Shown piece after piece: positions 1 through 10,597 of a DNA stretch of 64,000 bases. The stretch is from SAR86 cluster bacterium (lineage in GTDB: Bacteria; Pseudomonadota; Gammaproteobacteria; Magnimaribacterales; AG-339-G14), in contig JAOIOC010000005.1 of the NCBI GenBank assembly GCA_028140145.1, positions 19,433 to 83,432 on the forward strand. Direction: 5' to 3'. Numbering within the stretch: the first letter of the stretch is position 1; every line of letters begins with the position of its first letter. The position numbers and the translations under genes were made by a program. The notes under the pieces are model-generated. The model worked only from the letters and a program-made list of their open reading frames with translations, ran no database searches and was not told where the DNA came from.

Positions 1-1188
1 TCTTCTATATTTAATTGGCGCCTCTCCTTGAATTAGTGGTTCAAGATATCTAATTCCACTTTGAGTTATACTGAAACCATCTTTAGAAATAAAGTTTATT
101 GGCAAAGTTTTCTCCACATTAGCAACTCTACTTAGTGAAGCGGATTCAACTTTCCACTTATAAGGTTTATTGCTTAACCTCTTGATAACAGGCATAACTG
201 CATTTTTTCCAGCTAAAGCAAATTCAACTGCTTTTTTACCGACTGCATAAGCTTGATCAAGGTCTGTTTTCGATGAAATATGTCTTGCAGATCTTTGTAG
301 GTAATCTGACACTGCCCAATGATTTTTAAGGCCGATTGAAGAAATCATTTGTGCTAGCACAGGAGCAACTCCACCCAACTGCTTATGACCGAATGCATCA
401 GTAAGGCCTGAATCAGCCAAAAACATTCCGTTTTTGTATTTTGTCCCTTCAGAAGCCACCACAACGCAAAAGCCTTCATTAGAGACTGTTTGTTTAACTT
501 TATCGATAAATTTCTTCTTCGCAAAAGGAACTTCTGGCATAAGAATTATATGAGGAGGATCGGTTTCATTTCTTGCAGCTAAGGCTGATGCTGCAGCAAT
601 CCAACCCGCGTGCCTTCCCATAACCTCTAGGATAAATACCTTTGTGGAAGTTTCTGACATGCTTTTAACATCTAAGCCTGCCTCCATCGTTGAAGTGGCA
701 ACGTATTTTGCTACAGAACCAAAACCAGGAGAACAATCAGTTATCGGCAGGTCGTTATCGACAGTTTTAGGAATGCCAATGCAAGTTAAAGGCAGTTTAA
801 GTTCTTTGGCCATCTTTGAAACTTTAAAAGTTGTATCCTGACTATCTCCACCACCGTTATAAAAAAAGTACTCAATGTTGTGGGCTTTAAAAACCTCAAA
901 TAACCTGAGGTATTCTTTCTTTTGCTTTACTGGATCCTGAAGTTTGAAGCGACAAGAACCGAAAGCTCCCCCAGGGGTTTGCCTGAGCTTGGCAATCTCA
1001 GACTTCTTTTCCTTAGATGTATCGAATAATTCTTCGTTCAGCGCTCCTAGGATCCCATTTTTTCCGCAAAGAACTTTATTTATTTTGGAGGATTTATTTG
1101 CTGTTTCTATTACGCCGCAAGCTGAGGCATTAATAACTGAAGTTACTCCACCTGATTGAGCATAGAAGGCATTTGCGGGCTTATTCAT
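1..1188 (-). CDS. 6-phosphofructokinase, pyrophosphate-dependent type (partial; runs off left edge)
   Basis: Minus-strand translation from ATG at 1188: MNKPANAFYAQSGGVTSVINAS...NGGGDSQDT...GIPKTVDND...MGRHAGWIAA. PFK motifs with PKTVDND Lys typical of PPi-PFK. Absent from ORF track because it has no stop in the window. Confidence 0.88.
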   Translation of the reverse strand, partial: MNKPANAFYAQSGGVTSVINASACGVIETANKSSKINKVLCGKNGILGALNEELFDTSKEKKSEIAKLRQTPGGAFGSCRFKLQDPVKQKKEYLRLFEVFKAHNIEYFFYNGGGDSQDTTFKVSKMAKELKLPLTCIGIPKTVDNDLPITDCSPGFGSVAKYVATSTMEAGLDVKSMSETSTKVFILEVMGRHAGWIAAASALAARNETDPPHIILMPEVPFAKKKFIDKVKQTVSNEGFCVVVASEGTKYKNGMFLADSGLTDAFGHKQLGGVAPVLAQMISSIGLKNHWAVSDYLQRSARHISSKTDLDQAYAVGKKAVEFALAGKNAVMPVIKRLSNKPYKWKVESASLSRVANVEKTLPINFISKDGFSITQSGIRYLEPLIQGEAPIKYRR

Positions 1189-1239
1189 AGAAATATGTTA
1201 CTGAAAAACTATTGATTTGGGAAAGGGTATAATTTCTCT

Positions 1240-2571
1240 ATGAAGATTTATATCCTCGGTATAGGCGGTACTTTCATGTCTGGTATAGCTCAATTAGCTA
1301 AAGAGAAAGGTTATGAAGTCCATGGATGCGACCAAAAACTCTATCATCCTATGGATAAAGTTTTGCAAAGAGCGTCAATAAAAGTGGACGAAGGATACGA
1401 CGAAAAGAATCTCCCTTCAAATATTGATATTTTTGTCATCGGTAACGTTATCTCTAGAGGTAATCCTTTAATGGAGTATATTTTAACCAAAGGCTATAGA
1501 TATTGTTCAGGGCCTGATTTTCTTTATGAACACATTTTAAGGAATAAACATGTGATTGCTGTAAGTGGCACGCATGGCAAAACATCAGTTTCTGCGATGA
1601 CCTCAAAAATATTTTTAGATCAAAAGCCTGAGACTGGATACTTGATTGCCGGTGAAACGAAAGATTTTCCAAGTTCTTCAAGATTGGGCTCTGGGGATTT
1701 TTTTGTTCTTGAAGCAGATGAATATGATTCAGCGTTTTTTGATAAAAGATCCAAATTTATTCATTACAGACCAAAAACCTTACTCATTAATAACCTGGAG
1801 TTCGATCATGCTGATATTTTTAATGACCTTTCTGATATTCAAAAACAATATTCACAATTATTGAGAACCTTGGCTTCAGATGCTTGTGTGATCTATCCCA
1901 ATTCTGACTTAAATATAGAGGTACTTTTTGAGAGGGATTTTTTTAGCAAAACCAGAACCTTTTCTTTTGGGCAGGATGTCATAAAGATTTCTCAATTAAA
2001 TAATTATGGGTCAAAATTTGAGGTCTTCAGATCAGATGAGTCGTTTGGCGAGGTAAACTGGGAGCTAATAGGAGATCATAACTTAAACAATGCTTTAGCA
2101 TCTTTAACGATAGCCGACGAGTTGGGTCTTGATTTAACGAAAGCAACGAAATCTCTTTCATCTTTCAAAGGAGTTTCTAGAAGAATGGAGCTTTTATTTT
2201 CCAATGATGAAATTCATATCTACGATGATTTCGCTCATCATCCAACGGCAATAAAAAAGACCATAGAAGGCTTGAGGAAAAGAGTTGGTTCGGATCCCGT
2301 TCATTGTTTGTTAGAAATGAGATCGAACACAATGTCAGGCGGTTTTCATGATCAAGAAATACCTAGCGCTGTAGAGAAAGCTGATTTTGTTCATATTTTT
2401 TCTAAGAATAAATCTCAAGCATTGGGAATAGCTAAAAAGGCTAAAAATATAGTTGCAGAAGAAAGCGTAGAAAGTTTTTTGAGGAGGTGGAAGAAAACGC
2501 CCGGACATTACGTCTGTTTCTCAAACGGCTCCTTTGATGAGGTGCATCAAAAATTAATTAAATTAGTTTAG
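1240..2571 (+). CDS. mpl: UDP-N-acetylmuramate:L-alanyl-gamma-D-glutamyl-meso-diaminopimelate ligase
   Basis: Mur ligase motif GTHGKTS; IYDDFAHHPTAI; N-term MKIYILGIGGTFMSGIAQLAKEKGYEVHGCD typical of Mpl. Confidence 0.93.
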   Translation: MKIYILGIGGTFMSGIAQLAKEKGYEVHGCDQKLYHPMDKVLQRASIKVDEGYDEKNLPSNIDIFVIGNVISRGNPLMEYILTKGYRYCSGPDFLYEHILRNKHVIAVSGTHGKTSVSAMTSKIFLDQKPETGYLIAGETKDFPSSSRLGSGDFFVLEADEYDSAFFDKRSKFIHYRPKTLLINNLEFDHADIFNDLSDIQKQYSQLLRTLASDACVIYPNSDLNIEVLFERDFFSKTRTFSFGQDVIKISQLNNYGSKFEVFRSDESFGEVNWELIGDHNLNNALASLTIADELGLDLTKATKSLSSFKGVSRRMELLFSNDEIHIYDDFAHHPTAIKKTIEGLRKRVGSDPVHCLLEMRSNTMSGGFHDQEIPSAVEKADFVHIFSKNKSQALGIAKKAKNIVAEESVESFLRRWKKTPGHYVCFSNGSFDEVHQKLIKLV

Positions 2572-3860
2572 TCTAAATTAATCCAACTTCCGTGGAAGCC
2601 AAAAGGCACTCTCTGTGGAAGGGAGACAGTAGCTAGCGGTTCATCTGAAAAATTGTTTGCATCAATGATTACGAATTCACTCGAGTCAGAAGTTTTATCG
2701 TAGACGAAACCTACAACAAAGCCATCATCTTCACTAACAGCATTTTTCTTTGGAATGAAAACTGGCTCAGCGGCTTGTTTGTTTCCTCCTAAAAAATGCT
2801 CCTTTGTCTGATCTTTAAAAAAGTCTCTTTTAAAAAATCTATTTAAACTGCCATCATTAAGCATGTACCCAAACTGATGCTCTTGACCATCAAGATCTGG
2901 ATGTACTCTAGAGAATTCCATGGATCTATCATCTAGCATAGTTTGTTTGCATGACTTCTTTTCAGTGTCTATGACCCATCTAGTTAGAAAAGGCTTATGA
3001 CCCATGGGCAAAGGATTTTCAAAATCAAACAGTTTATCGTACCGACAAAAATCAAGAATCACTTCGCCAGTTTCATTTTCATAAGAATTAACAATGTGAA
3101 ATAAAAAACCTTTTGGAACATCTATCCAAGTTATCTCATCTGAATGTCTGGACTGCAAACCGACTCTTGAATTATGATCTTCATCCCAAATCACCGGATA
3201 GTCACCAGAACTTGCTTTGTTTTGTCTTTCTCTTCTGCCTAAATTAAAGGTTGCAGGCAGATCAAAAACCAGAATATAGTTTTCCGTGATTGCACAATCA
3301 TGAACCATTGGACGGCTTGAAAGTTCTATAATTTGATCTTTTGTTTGTTTTCCATTCTTATCAATCACTACATAATGAACTTGTTCCTTTCCTTTTAAAT
3401 ATTCATTAAAGTCATAGCTGATGGCGTGCATCTCTCCAGATTTACTATCAATTTTTGGGTGTGCAGTGAATCTTTTATTCTGCGCAGAAGGAAAGGGCTC
3501 GTCATCTAGGAAGTTCATTTCTTCATCCATAATAACTGGAGCAAGTCCGCCTTCTACAAGTGCGTATATTTTATTTCCATGTTTCATGACGTGAGTATTT
3601 GGACCAAATCCATTGGGGGAGGTGACAAATTTATTTCGGTACCAAAGTGCCTGACCGTTTTCAAGTCTTAGACCATGAATCATGCCGTCGCCAAAAAAAG
3701 GATGGTAATTAGCCTCATCAAATTTTTTTGGATTTGGACCGTTTCTGAGAAACAATCCAGCTAATTCTTCTGGAATTTCTCCTGAGACTTTTAAGTTTTC
3801 AGCCGAAGTTTCTTCAACAGGATGCCAATTACCATCTAAAAATTTATTTTTACTTTTCAT
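2568..3860 (-). CDS. Carotenoid oxygenase (RPE65/lignostilbene dioxygenase family)
   Basis: FLRNGPNP, FGDGMIHGLRLENG, HDCAITENY, VPFGFHGSW motifs of carotenoid cleavage oxygenases. Confidence 0.9.
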   Translation of the reverse strand: MKSKNKFLDGNWHPVEETSAENLKVSGEIPEELAGLFLRNGPNPKKFDEANYHPFFGDGMIHGLRLENGQALWYRNKFVTSPNGFGPNTHVMKHGNKIYALVEGGLAPVIMDEEMNFLDDEPFPSAQNKRFTAHPKIDSKSGEMHAISYDFNEYLKGKEQVHYVVIDKNGKQTKDQIIELSSRPMVHDCAITENYILVFDLPATFNLGRRERQNKASSGDYPVIWDEDHNSRVGLQSRHSDEITWIDVPKGFLFHIVNSYENETGEVILDFCRYDKLFDFENPLPMGHKPFLTRWVIDTEKKSCKQTMLDDRSMEFSRVHPDLDGQEHQFGYMLNDGSLNRFFKRDFFKDQTKEHFLGGNKQAAEPVFIPKKNAVSEDDGFVVGFVYDKTSDSSEFVIIDANNFSDEPLATVSLPQRVPFGFHGSWINLD

Positions 3861-4464
3861 CGTTTTCTTTTGTTTGTTTCATTACTCCAAACGGGTCTTT
3901 CCATATTGAGTACGCAAAGATGATAACAAAAATTATACCCATACCAATTAAGAAATTTTCTATAAATACTTCTCCCAAGAAATATCCTGATAAAACATAT
4001 AAGCCTGTCCAAACAGGCGCAGATAATATTTCAACCGGTGCGAAAATGATAAATCTCATGCCTAGAGAGCCAGCAGTCATTGGTACAAGACATCTTAAAG
4101 GCCCTAAAAACCTACCTAAAGCAACAGACAATATTCCGTACTTGTTCATAAATTGCTTAGCTTGATGAAGTTGTTTCTGATATTGATTTGGTACCCAGGT
4201 CTCAATTCTTGTGCCAATTATTAGCCCAATTGCATAACTAACTGTGTCGCCAATGATCATTCCTAGACTGGCATAAAACATAATCTCAATCGGGCCGATA
4301 CCAACTGCTGCGGCTAAGGCACCAATCCCTGGCATAACCAAACTTGCTGGAATGAATAAACCAAGAATAACTATGGACTCACCAAAAGTAAGCAGGAACA
4401 TAGCGGAAGTAATCCAAGCAGGATTAGCTTGAAGAAATTCCATAATGTTACTTAAATCATACAA
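3850..4464 (-). CDS. DedA family membrane protein (start may be ATG 4443 rather than TTG 4464)
   Basis: FGESIVILGLFIPASLVMPGIGALAA; GRFLGPLRCLVPMTAGSLGM; hydrophobic DedA/SNARE-associated pattern. Confidence 0.88.
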   Translation of the reverse strand: MYDLSNIMEFLQANPAWITSAMFLLTFGESIVILGLFIPASLVMPGIGALAAAVGIGPIEIMFYASLGMIIGDTVSYAIGLIIGTRIETWVPNQYQKQLHQAKQFMNKYGILSVALGRFLGPLRCLVPMTAGSLGMRFIIFAPVEILSAPVWTGLYVLSGYFLGEVFIENFLIGMGIIFVIIFAYSIWKDPFGVMKQTKENDEK

Positions 4465-4508
4465 AATATCTTTCTGGAAATATTTAAATCCATAGCATAA
4501 TAACCCAT

Positions 4509-5771
4509 ATGACGAATCAAAAGTTTAAGAAAGAGCTAAATTCTTTAGGAGCTAAAGCAAAAGAAGCAAAGGAATTCTTGCTTAATTCTTCTGTGGACAC
4601 CCGAAATGATGCGTTAAAATTTGCCTGCGAGGAAATACATAAAAACAGATCTGATCTTTTCAAAGAAAATGAAAAAGATTTAGAAGAAGCAAAAAAGTTG
4701 GACTTGCAAAATAGCTTCATTGACAGACTTGAGCTAAATGATAAGAGAGTAGACTCAATGGTAGATGGACTCAATAAGGTCATAAACCTAAACGATCCTA
4801 TTGGAGAGTTAGAAGGTATGAATCCTTCACCCTCAGGATTCAAAGTAAGCAAGATGAGAGTGCCATTAGGCACTATAGGAATTATCTATGAATCAAGACC
4901 AAATGTAACAGCTGATGCTTCGGCTTTGTGCATTAAATCGGGAAATGCATCAATCTTAAGAGGGGGATCTGAGGCCGTTCGCTCAAATAATCACATTGTT
5001 ACACAAGTAAGAAAAGGCCTTACAAAAGCTAATTTGCCTGAAGACAGCGTTCAATTAATTCAAAATCAAGATCGAGACTTGGTTAAAGAATTCATTAAAT
5101 TTGATGAATGCATTGATTTAATTATTCCGCGAGGGGGATCTAGTTTGGTAAGACTTATTGCTGCAGAGTCAAAAGTTCCAATACTTAAGCATTTTGAGGG
5201 ACTGTGTCATGTATTCGTTGATTCAGAAGCTGATGTTGAGCTAGCTCAAAAAGTTGTAAGCAATGCAAAATCTTATAGATATGGGATATGCGGAGCTATG
5301 GAAACTCTTCTAGTTTCTGAAGATATTGCCCAAAAATTCTTACCTAATATAGTTAATGAATTCAATGAGCAAGGGGTTGAGGTAAGAGCATGTAGTCAAA
5401 CTCTCAATATTATCTCAGCGAATAAAGCTACTGAAGAAGATTGGTCAACAGAATATTTAGAACCTATTATTTCAATTAAGATCGTTGAAGGCTTAGATGA
5501 AGCAATAAAGCACATTAATAATTATGGCTCTGGTCATACGGATAGCATCATCACTGAAAATCAAGAAAACAAAGAAAAATTTTTTAAGTTAGTCGACTCA
5601 AGCTCTGTCATGCACAATTTACCAACTTGTTATGCTGATGGATTCGAATATGGTCTGGGGGCTGAGGTAGGAATATCTACAGATAAATTGCATGCAAGAG
5701 GCCCTGTTGGATTGAATGGTTTAACAACTCAAAAGTTTATTTTGGAAGGAAGAGGCCAAATTAGATCTTGA
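4509..5771 (+). CDS. proA: Gamma-glutamyl phosphate reductase
   Basis: IYESRPNVTADASALCIKSGNASILRGGSEA; GHTDSIIT; GLGAEVGISTDKLHARGPVGL. Confidence 0.96.
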   Translation: MTNQKFKKELNSLGAKAKEAKEFLLNSSVDTRNDALKFACEEIHKNRSDLFKENEKDLEEAKKLDLQNSFIDRLELNDKRVDSMVDGLNKVINLNDPIGELEGMNPSPSGFKVSKMRVPLGTIGIIYESRPNVTADASALCIKSGNASILRGGSEAVRSNNHIVTQVRKGLTKANLPEDSVQLIQNQDRDLVKEFIKFDECIDLIIPRGGSSLVRLIAAESKVPILKHFEGLCHVFVDSEADVELAQKVVSNAKSYRYGICGAMETLLVSEDIAQKFLPNIVNEFNEQGVEVRACSQTLNIISANKATEEDWSTEYLEPIISIKIVEGLDEAIKHINNYGSGHTDSIITENQENKEKFFKLVDSSSVMHNLPTCYADGFEYGLGAEVGISTDKLHARGPVGLNGLTTQKFILEGRGQIRS

Positions 5772-6409
5772 GTAAAAAAGATTACATAGGGATCTTTGGA
5801 GGATCTTTTGATCCTATTCATAAAGGGCACATAGAGTCCTTAAAAAGTGTTACCAAGAAATTAAAGTTATCTAAGGTATTAGTAATACCAAACAAGGTTT
5901 CTCCCTTAAAAGATTTGTCAGTTGCTAGCTCAATGGAAAAAATCAAAATGCTTGAAATAGCTTTCAAAGACCTCAAAGAGATTGAAATTGAAGATTATGA
6001 ATTAAAGAAGGAAGGTCCATCTTTTATGATTGAAACCCTGGAATACCTAGGTAAGAAATTTGGAAAGAAAAAACATTTTTTATTAATTATTGGAGAGGAT
6101 TCATTTCAAAGTTTTCATCTTTGGAAAAACTACCAACACATCTTAAAAATGACGTCATTATTAGTCATGAATCGACCAGGCTTAAATAATGATCTAACTA
6201 CAAAGGCAATTAAACTCCATCAAGGTTTTATTGAAAATACTTATGGAGATAACAATTTTAAAACAGGAAAAATTTATTTTATTAGAATTAAACCAAACTC
6301 AGCTTCGTCAACTCACATTAGAGAGAATATGGATGATCAAAGTATTTTGGCGGAGAGTCTTGATGATGATGTGTTGAAGTATTTAAAAGAGCAAAAGATC
6401 TATAATTAA
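5768..6409 (+). CDS. nadD: Nicotinate-nucleotide adenylyltransferase
   Basis: GIFGGSFDPIHKGH nucleotidyltransferase motif; follows proA (TTGA overlap). Confidence 0.92.
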   Translation: MSKKDYIGIFGGSFDPIHKGHIESLKSVTKKLKLSKVLVIPNKVSPLKDLSVASSMEKIKMLEIAFKDLKEIEIEDYELKKEGPSFMIETLEYLGKKFGKKKHFLLIIGEDSFQSFHLWKNYQHILKMTSLLVMNRPGLNNDLTTKAIKLHQGFIENTYGDNNFKTGKIYFIRIKPNSASSTHIRENMDDQSILAESLDDDVLKYLKEQKIYN

Positions 6410-6410
6410 C

Positions 6411-6737
6411 ATGACTAAAACTTCTCATAATTTAATCATGAATTCTTTGGAAGAATTAAAGGCAGTAGATACTAAAATATTGTCTTTAAAAGATATAAGT
6501 AGTTTCACAGATATCATGATCATAACCTCAGGCACTTCCTCTAGACATATGTCTGCTATCTCAGACAAAATTCAAGAGAACCTTAAGGAAAAATCTATCC
6601 CAATTATCTCAGTGGAAGGAAAAGGTTCAAGCGAATGGGTGTTGTTAGATTTAGGAGATATTGTAGTCAACATAATGTCTAAATCTGCCAGAGAGCTTTA
6701 TGATCTAGAGAGTCTCTGGGACCCTGATTTACTGTAG
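6411..6737 (+). CDS. rsfS: Ribosome silencing factor
   Basis: DIMIITSGTSSRHMSAI; WVLLDLGDIVVNIM; between nadD and mrdA. Confidence 0.92.
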   Translation: MTKTSHNLIMNSLEELKAVDTKILSLKDISSFTDIMIITSGTSSRHMSAISDKIQENLKEKSIPIISVEGKGSSEWVLLDLGDIVVNIMSKSARELYDLESLWDPDLL

Positions 6738-6739
6738 CA

Positions 6740-8551
6740 ATGAAAATGAAAAAGTTTTTTTCGGGTAAACGAGACTCAGAGTCCCGCAAGCTTGTACTGT
6801 ATTTAATTTTACCTATTTTTATTATGTTTGTAGTTTTGCTACAAACTATTAATTTGACAGTTATAAATGGAAAAAAATATGAGACTCAGTCTGAGAACAA
6901 TAGAATCGTTTCGAGAACAATCTATCCTACGAGAGGACTAATTTACGATACACACGATAAGTTGTTAGTTGAAAATATTGCCTCATCACAGTTGAATCTG
7001 GTTCCTGAAAGATCATCAGATACCTCAAAAAAAATTAAAGAGATTGCTGATCTTTTGAATTTAGAAAAGTCTTTTTTGTTAGGTATCTATGAAAAACAAA
7101 TAAAAAAACCTAGGTATCCTTTTCAACCAATTACCCTAGCTAAATCATTGGATGATGAGCAGATAGCTTTATTTAGCGTTTCAAGTGAAAAATTTAAGGG
7201 ATTTAGCGTAGAAACCGGCCTAGTTAGGTCTGTAGTAAATAAGCAATCATTAGCTCATGTTCTTGGTTACATGGGATATTCAGTGTCAAATGATGTAAAC
7301 AAAAGTTCAAATTTTATTTCAGGCAATCAAGTTGGAATTTCCGGGATAGAGAAAACTTATCATGATCAATTAAGTGGCAAAGTGGGTACGAGAATTGAAG
7401 AAAAAGATGTATCTGGTAAGTTTGTTCGGGTTCTATCTGAAAATAATGCTGAAAGCGGGAAAGACTTAAAACTATCTATTGATCTTGATTTACAAAATTT
7501 CTTAATTCCTTTTTTTGAGGGACAAAAAGGTGCGCTAGTAGCTTTAGAACCTAAGTCAGGATTAATTAAGGCATTAATTAGTTCGCCTGCATACGATCCT
7601 AATATTTTTAACTCAAGTAGTTCTTTAGCTGAAATCCAATCTATTTTAAGTGATCATGAAGGACCTTTATTCAACAGAGCAACTATGGGTAATTACCCGC
7701 CTGCTTCAACTATAAAACCAATCCTTGGTTTAGCAGCTCTTGATGAGGGAATAGTCGATTGGAATACAATTATTCAAGATGATGGAGAATTTTATGTTGA
7801 AGGTGATCCGCGACCCTACAGAGGTTGGAAGGAAGATGGTCACGGCAAGGTAGATCTAGAAAAAGCGATCGTGGAATCTTCGGATGTTTATTTTTATTCC
7901 ACAGCCTATGATCTTACGATAAAAAGGTTAGAACCTTTTCTGAATAAATTTGGTTTTGGTGGAAAGACCAATATTGATGTGGAAGAATCTAATGGACTTG
8001 TCCCTAACGAAAAATGGAAGTTAGGCTACATAGGAGAGTTTTGGTTCAAAGGAGACAGCATCAACTTAGGCATTGGTCAAGGTTACATGCTTTCCACCCC
8101 AATTCAAATTTCACAGGCTATAGCGGTAATAGCCAATAGAGGAGAGATAATTAAACCTCGTTTAGTGGAAGAAATTGATGAATCGCCTACAGAATTAGAG
8201 TCTTTAGGAAAAATTAACCTTAAAGATGAGACTAATTGGGAAAAAATTGAAAAATCAATGATCGAAGTCATTAACTCCCCAAATGGCACTGCAAACAATA
8301 TAAAGGATACTAGATATCTGATTGCAGGTAAGACCGGTACGGCCCAAATCAAAAGTTATGAAGATCAGGAATATGAAGATATTAGAGAAAATCCATTCTT
8401 CAGGGATCATGCTTTATTCGTTGGTTATGCCCCTATCCCTGATCCAGAACTCCTGATCTTGGTCATCATTGAAAATGGAGAATCTGGAAGCAGGGTAGCG
8501 GCACCAATTGCGAAAGCAGGTTTTGATTATTATTTGACTAAGAATGAGTAG
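6740..8551 (+). CDS. mrdA: Penicillin-binding protein 2
   Basis: PASTIKPILGLAALDEG (SxxK), KTGTAQ, dimerisation domain with RGLIYD; followed by rodA. Confidence 0.95.
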   Translation: MKMKKFFSGKRDSESRKLVLYLILPIFIMFVVLLQTINLTVINGKKYETQSENNRIVSRTIYPTRGLIYDTHDKLLVENIASSQLNLVPERSSDTSKKIKEIADLLNLEKSFLLGIYEKQIKKPRYPFQPITLAKSLDDEQIALFSVSSEKFKGFSVETGLVRSVVNKQSLAHVLGYMGYSVSNDVNKSSNFISGNQVGISGIEKTYHDQLSGKVGTRIEEKDVSGKFVRVLSENNAESGKDLKLSIDLDLQNFLIPFFEGQKGALVALEPKSGLIKALISSPAYDPNIFNSSSSLAEIQSILSDHEGPLFNRATMGNYPPASTIKPILGLAALDEGIVDWNTIIQDDGEFYVEGDPRPYRGWKEDGHGKVDLEKAIVESSDVYFYSTAYDLTIKRLEPFLNKFGFGGKTNIDVEESNGLVPNEKWKLGYIGEFWFKGDSINLGIGQGYMLSTPIQISQAIAVIANRGEIIKPRLVEEIDESPTELESLGKINLKDETNWEKIEKSMIEVINSPNGTANNIKDTRYLIAGKTGTAQIKSYEDQEYEDIRENPFFRDHALFVGYAPIPDPELLILVIIENGESGSRVAAPIAKAGFDYYLTKNE

Positions 8552-9644
8552 AAGCCCTTTAGAATTTTCTTTATCTTCTAGAATGATTAAGCCTAATAGG
8601 TGGCTTAATCAAGATTGGTTAGTTCTTTTCTTAGTTATTTCTTTAGTTAGTTTTGGATTAATGATGATCTACAGTGCTTCTAGCTCTGTGGAGATGGTTT
8701 TAAGACAAGGTATTTTTGCAGTGATCGGCATTGTCTTTATGATCTATTTATCTTTCAGCGATTATCAGAGGTTATTGCCCATTTACTTGAATGTCTTTTG
8801 GATAGGAATATTTTTTTTACTGGTAGTTCTTGTAATTCCATCTGATGCAGCTACAAGAAGGTGGATTGATCTGGGAATTTTCGGTTTTCAGCCTTCTGAG
8901 CTTATGCGTTGTGTTTTGACAATAAGTGCAGCAGCTTTTCTTTCAAGAAATCCAAGAATAGTCTTTAGAGATTGGATGATAGTAATTGGAGTGAGTTTTT
9001 TATCCTTTTACCTAGTTTTTATTCAACCTGATTTAGGAACTGCGATTATGGTTTTGATTTCCGGCATTCTTCCAGTTTTAATATCCGGATTTCCAGTCAG
9101 CTATCAAATAATTGGAATAGTTATTATTTTATTATCGACGCCTTTTATTTGGATGAATTTATTAGATTATCAAAAACAAAGAGTGCTCACTTTTTTTGAT
9201 CCTAGTTCAGATCCATTAGGAACAGGATGGAATATTATCCAATCACAAATAGCTGTTGGCTCAGGAAGTCTTTTTGGTAAGGGATTTCTGCAAGGAACTC
9301 AAAGCCAATTAAATTTTGTACCTGAAAGTCATACAGATTTTATTTTCGCTGTTGTGGCTGAAGAATTTGGATTATTCGGAGTAATGGGACTGTTCTTGGT
9401 ATACTTATTATTAGCTTTTAGATTAGTTATGATTGCAAAGAACTCAAATTTTCTTTTTGTAAAACTAGTAGCCGGCACATTTATCTTTCTTCTTTTAACC
9501 TATGTAGCATTCAATACTGCTATGGTTGTTGGAATTTTACCAGTTGTCGGCATGCCACTTCCTTTCTTGAGCCAGGGTGGAACAGCATTAATCATTAACA
9601 TGATCATGATTGGAATTATTTTGTCTTTCAGGAGGACAGTATGA
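8544..9644 (+). CDS. rodA: Rod shape-determining protein RodA (SEDS)
   Basis: SEDS family: DLGTAIMVL, GSLFGKGFLQGTQSQLNFVPESHTDFIFAVVAEEFG, GMPLPFLSQGG. Confidence 0.95.
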   Translation: MSRSPLEFSLSSRMIKPNRWLNQDWLVLFLVISLVSFGLMMIYSASSSVEMVLRQGIFAVIGIVFMIYLSFSDYQRLLPIYLNVFWIGIFFLLVVLVIPSDAATRRWIDLGIFGFQPSELMRCVLTISAAAFLSRNPRIVFRDWMIVIGVSFLSFYLVFIQPDLGTAIMVLISGILPVLISGFPVSYQIIGIVIILLSTPFIWMNLLDYQKQRVLTFFDPSSDPLGTGWNIIQSQIAVGSGSLFGKGFLQGTQSQLNFVPESHTDFIFAVVAEEFGLFGVMGLFLVYLLLAFRLVMIAKNSNFLFVKLVAGTFIFLLLTYVAFNTAMVVGILPVVGMPLPFLSQGGTALIINMIMIGIILSFRRTV

Positions 9645-10597
9645 GAAGAATCATATTTTTGATTATGTTTCTCACACCGCTATGCTTTGCTGATTATTCT
9701 TCTCATGACGATGTGAAAAGTTTTATCAAAGAGATGCATCAAAAACATGATTTTGATGAAAACTATCTAATTTCAATTTTTTCAAGTGCCATCAAGCAGC
9801 AAAAGATAATAGATCTTATGAATAGGCCTGCAGAAAAAACTTTTTCTTGGGACAAATATCGAAAAAGACTCGTTTCGCCAATGAGGATTGAAAATGGTCA
9901 AAAATTCTTAAGTAAATACATGACATATTTTATTGCTGCAGAAAAAGAATTTGGTGTTCCAAAAGAAATCATAGCTTCAATAATTGGCATTGAATCGAGT
10001 TATGGTTCCATAAAAGGAAGCACCAGAGTGATTGATTCTCTCGCTACATTAAGTTTTGATTATCCTAGGAGATCTAAATTCTTTAAGATCCAGTTAGAGA
10101 ATTTTTTACTACTTTCAAGGGAAGAAAATTTTGATCCTCTTAAATTAAATGGTTCTTACGCTGGAGCCATGGGCTATGGACAATTTTTACCTGATTCTTA
10201 TAGGAGACTTGCTATAGATTTTGATGATGACGGTGTAAGAGATATTATCAATAATCCAGTAGATGCTATCGGAAGTGTTGCCAACTACTTAAAGAGAAAT
10301 GGTTGGCAAAAGGATGCAAATATTGCTGTAGAAGCAAACTTAGTTGATAAGCAAAATCCTATTTCAACGATTTGGAAAATGAAAAAGAACGAATACCTTG
10401 AACTAGAGCCTAAAAATCAAGTCGAATTTGATGATCTGAAAAGTGAAACATACTTACAAGTTTCTGTTAGTGATAAGTCTTATTGGATAGGCGGCGAGAA
10501 CCTGAAGGTCTTATCAAGATATAATAAAAGCTCTTTTTACATTATTGCGGTATTTTTATTAAGCAAAGAGTTAGCTTTCACTATGAATGAGGTTTGA
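9641..10597 (+). CDS. mltB: Lytic murein transglycosylase B
   Basis: IIGIESSYGSIKGSTRVIDSLATLSFDYPRRSKFF; GAMGYGQFLPDSYRRLAIDFDDDG. Confidence 0.93.
   Translation: MRRIIFLIMFLTPLCFADYSSHDDVKSFIKEMHQKHDFDENYLISIFSSAIKQQKIIDLMNRPAEKTFSWDKYRKRLVSPMRIENGQKFLSKYMTYFIAAEKEFGVPKEIIASIIGIESSYGSIKGSTRVIDSLATLSFDYPRRSKFFKIQLENFLLLSREENFDPLKLNGSYAGAMGYGQFLPDSYRRLAIDFDDDGVRDIINNPVDAIGSVANYLKRNGWQKDANIAVEANLVDKQNPISTIWKMKKNEYLELEPKNQVEFDDLKSETYLQVSVSDKSYWIGGENLKVLSRYNKSSFYIIAVFLLSKELAFTMNEV

Noticed and set aside
644-1159. Plus-strand ORFs at 644..841 and 944..1159
   Set aside because: Antisense to the phosphofructokinase reading frame, which explains this region fully.
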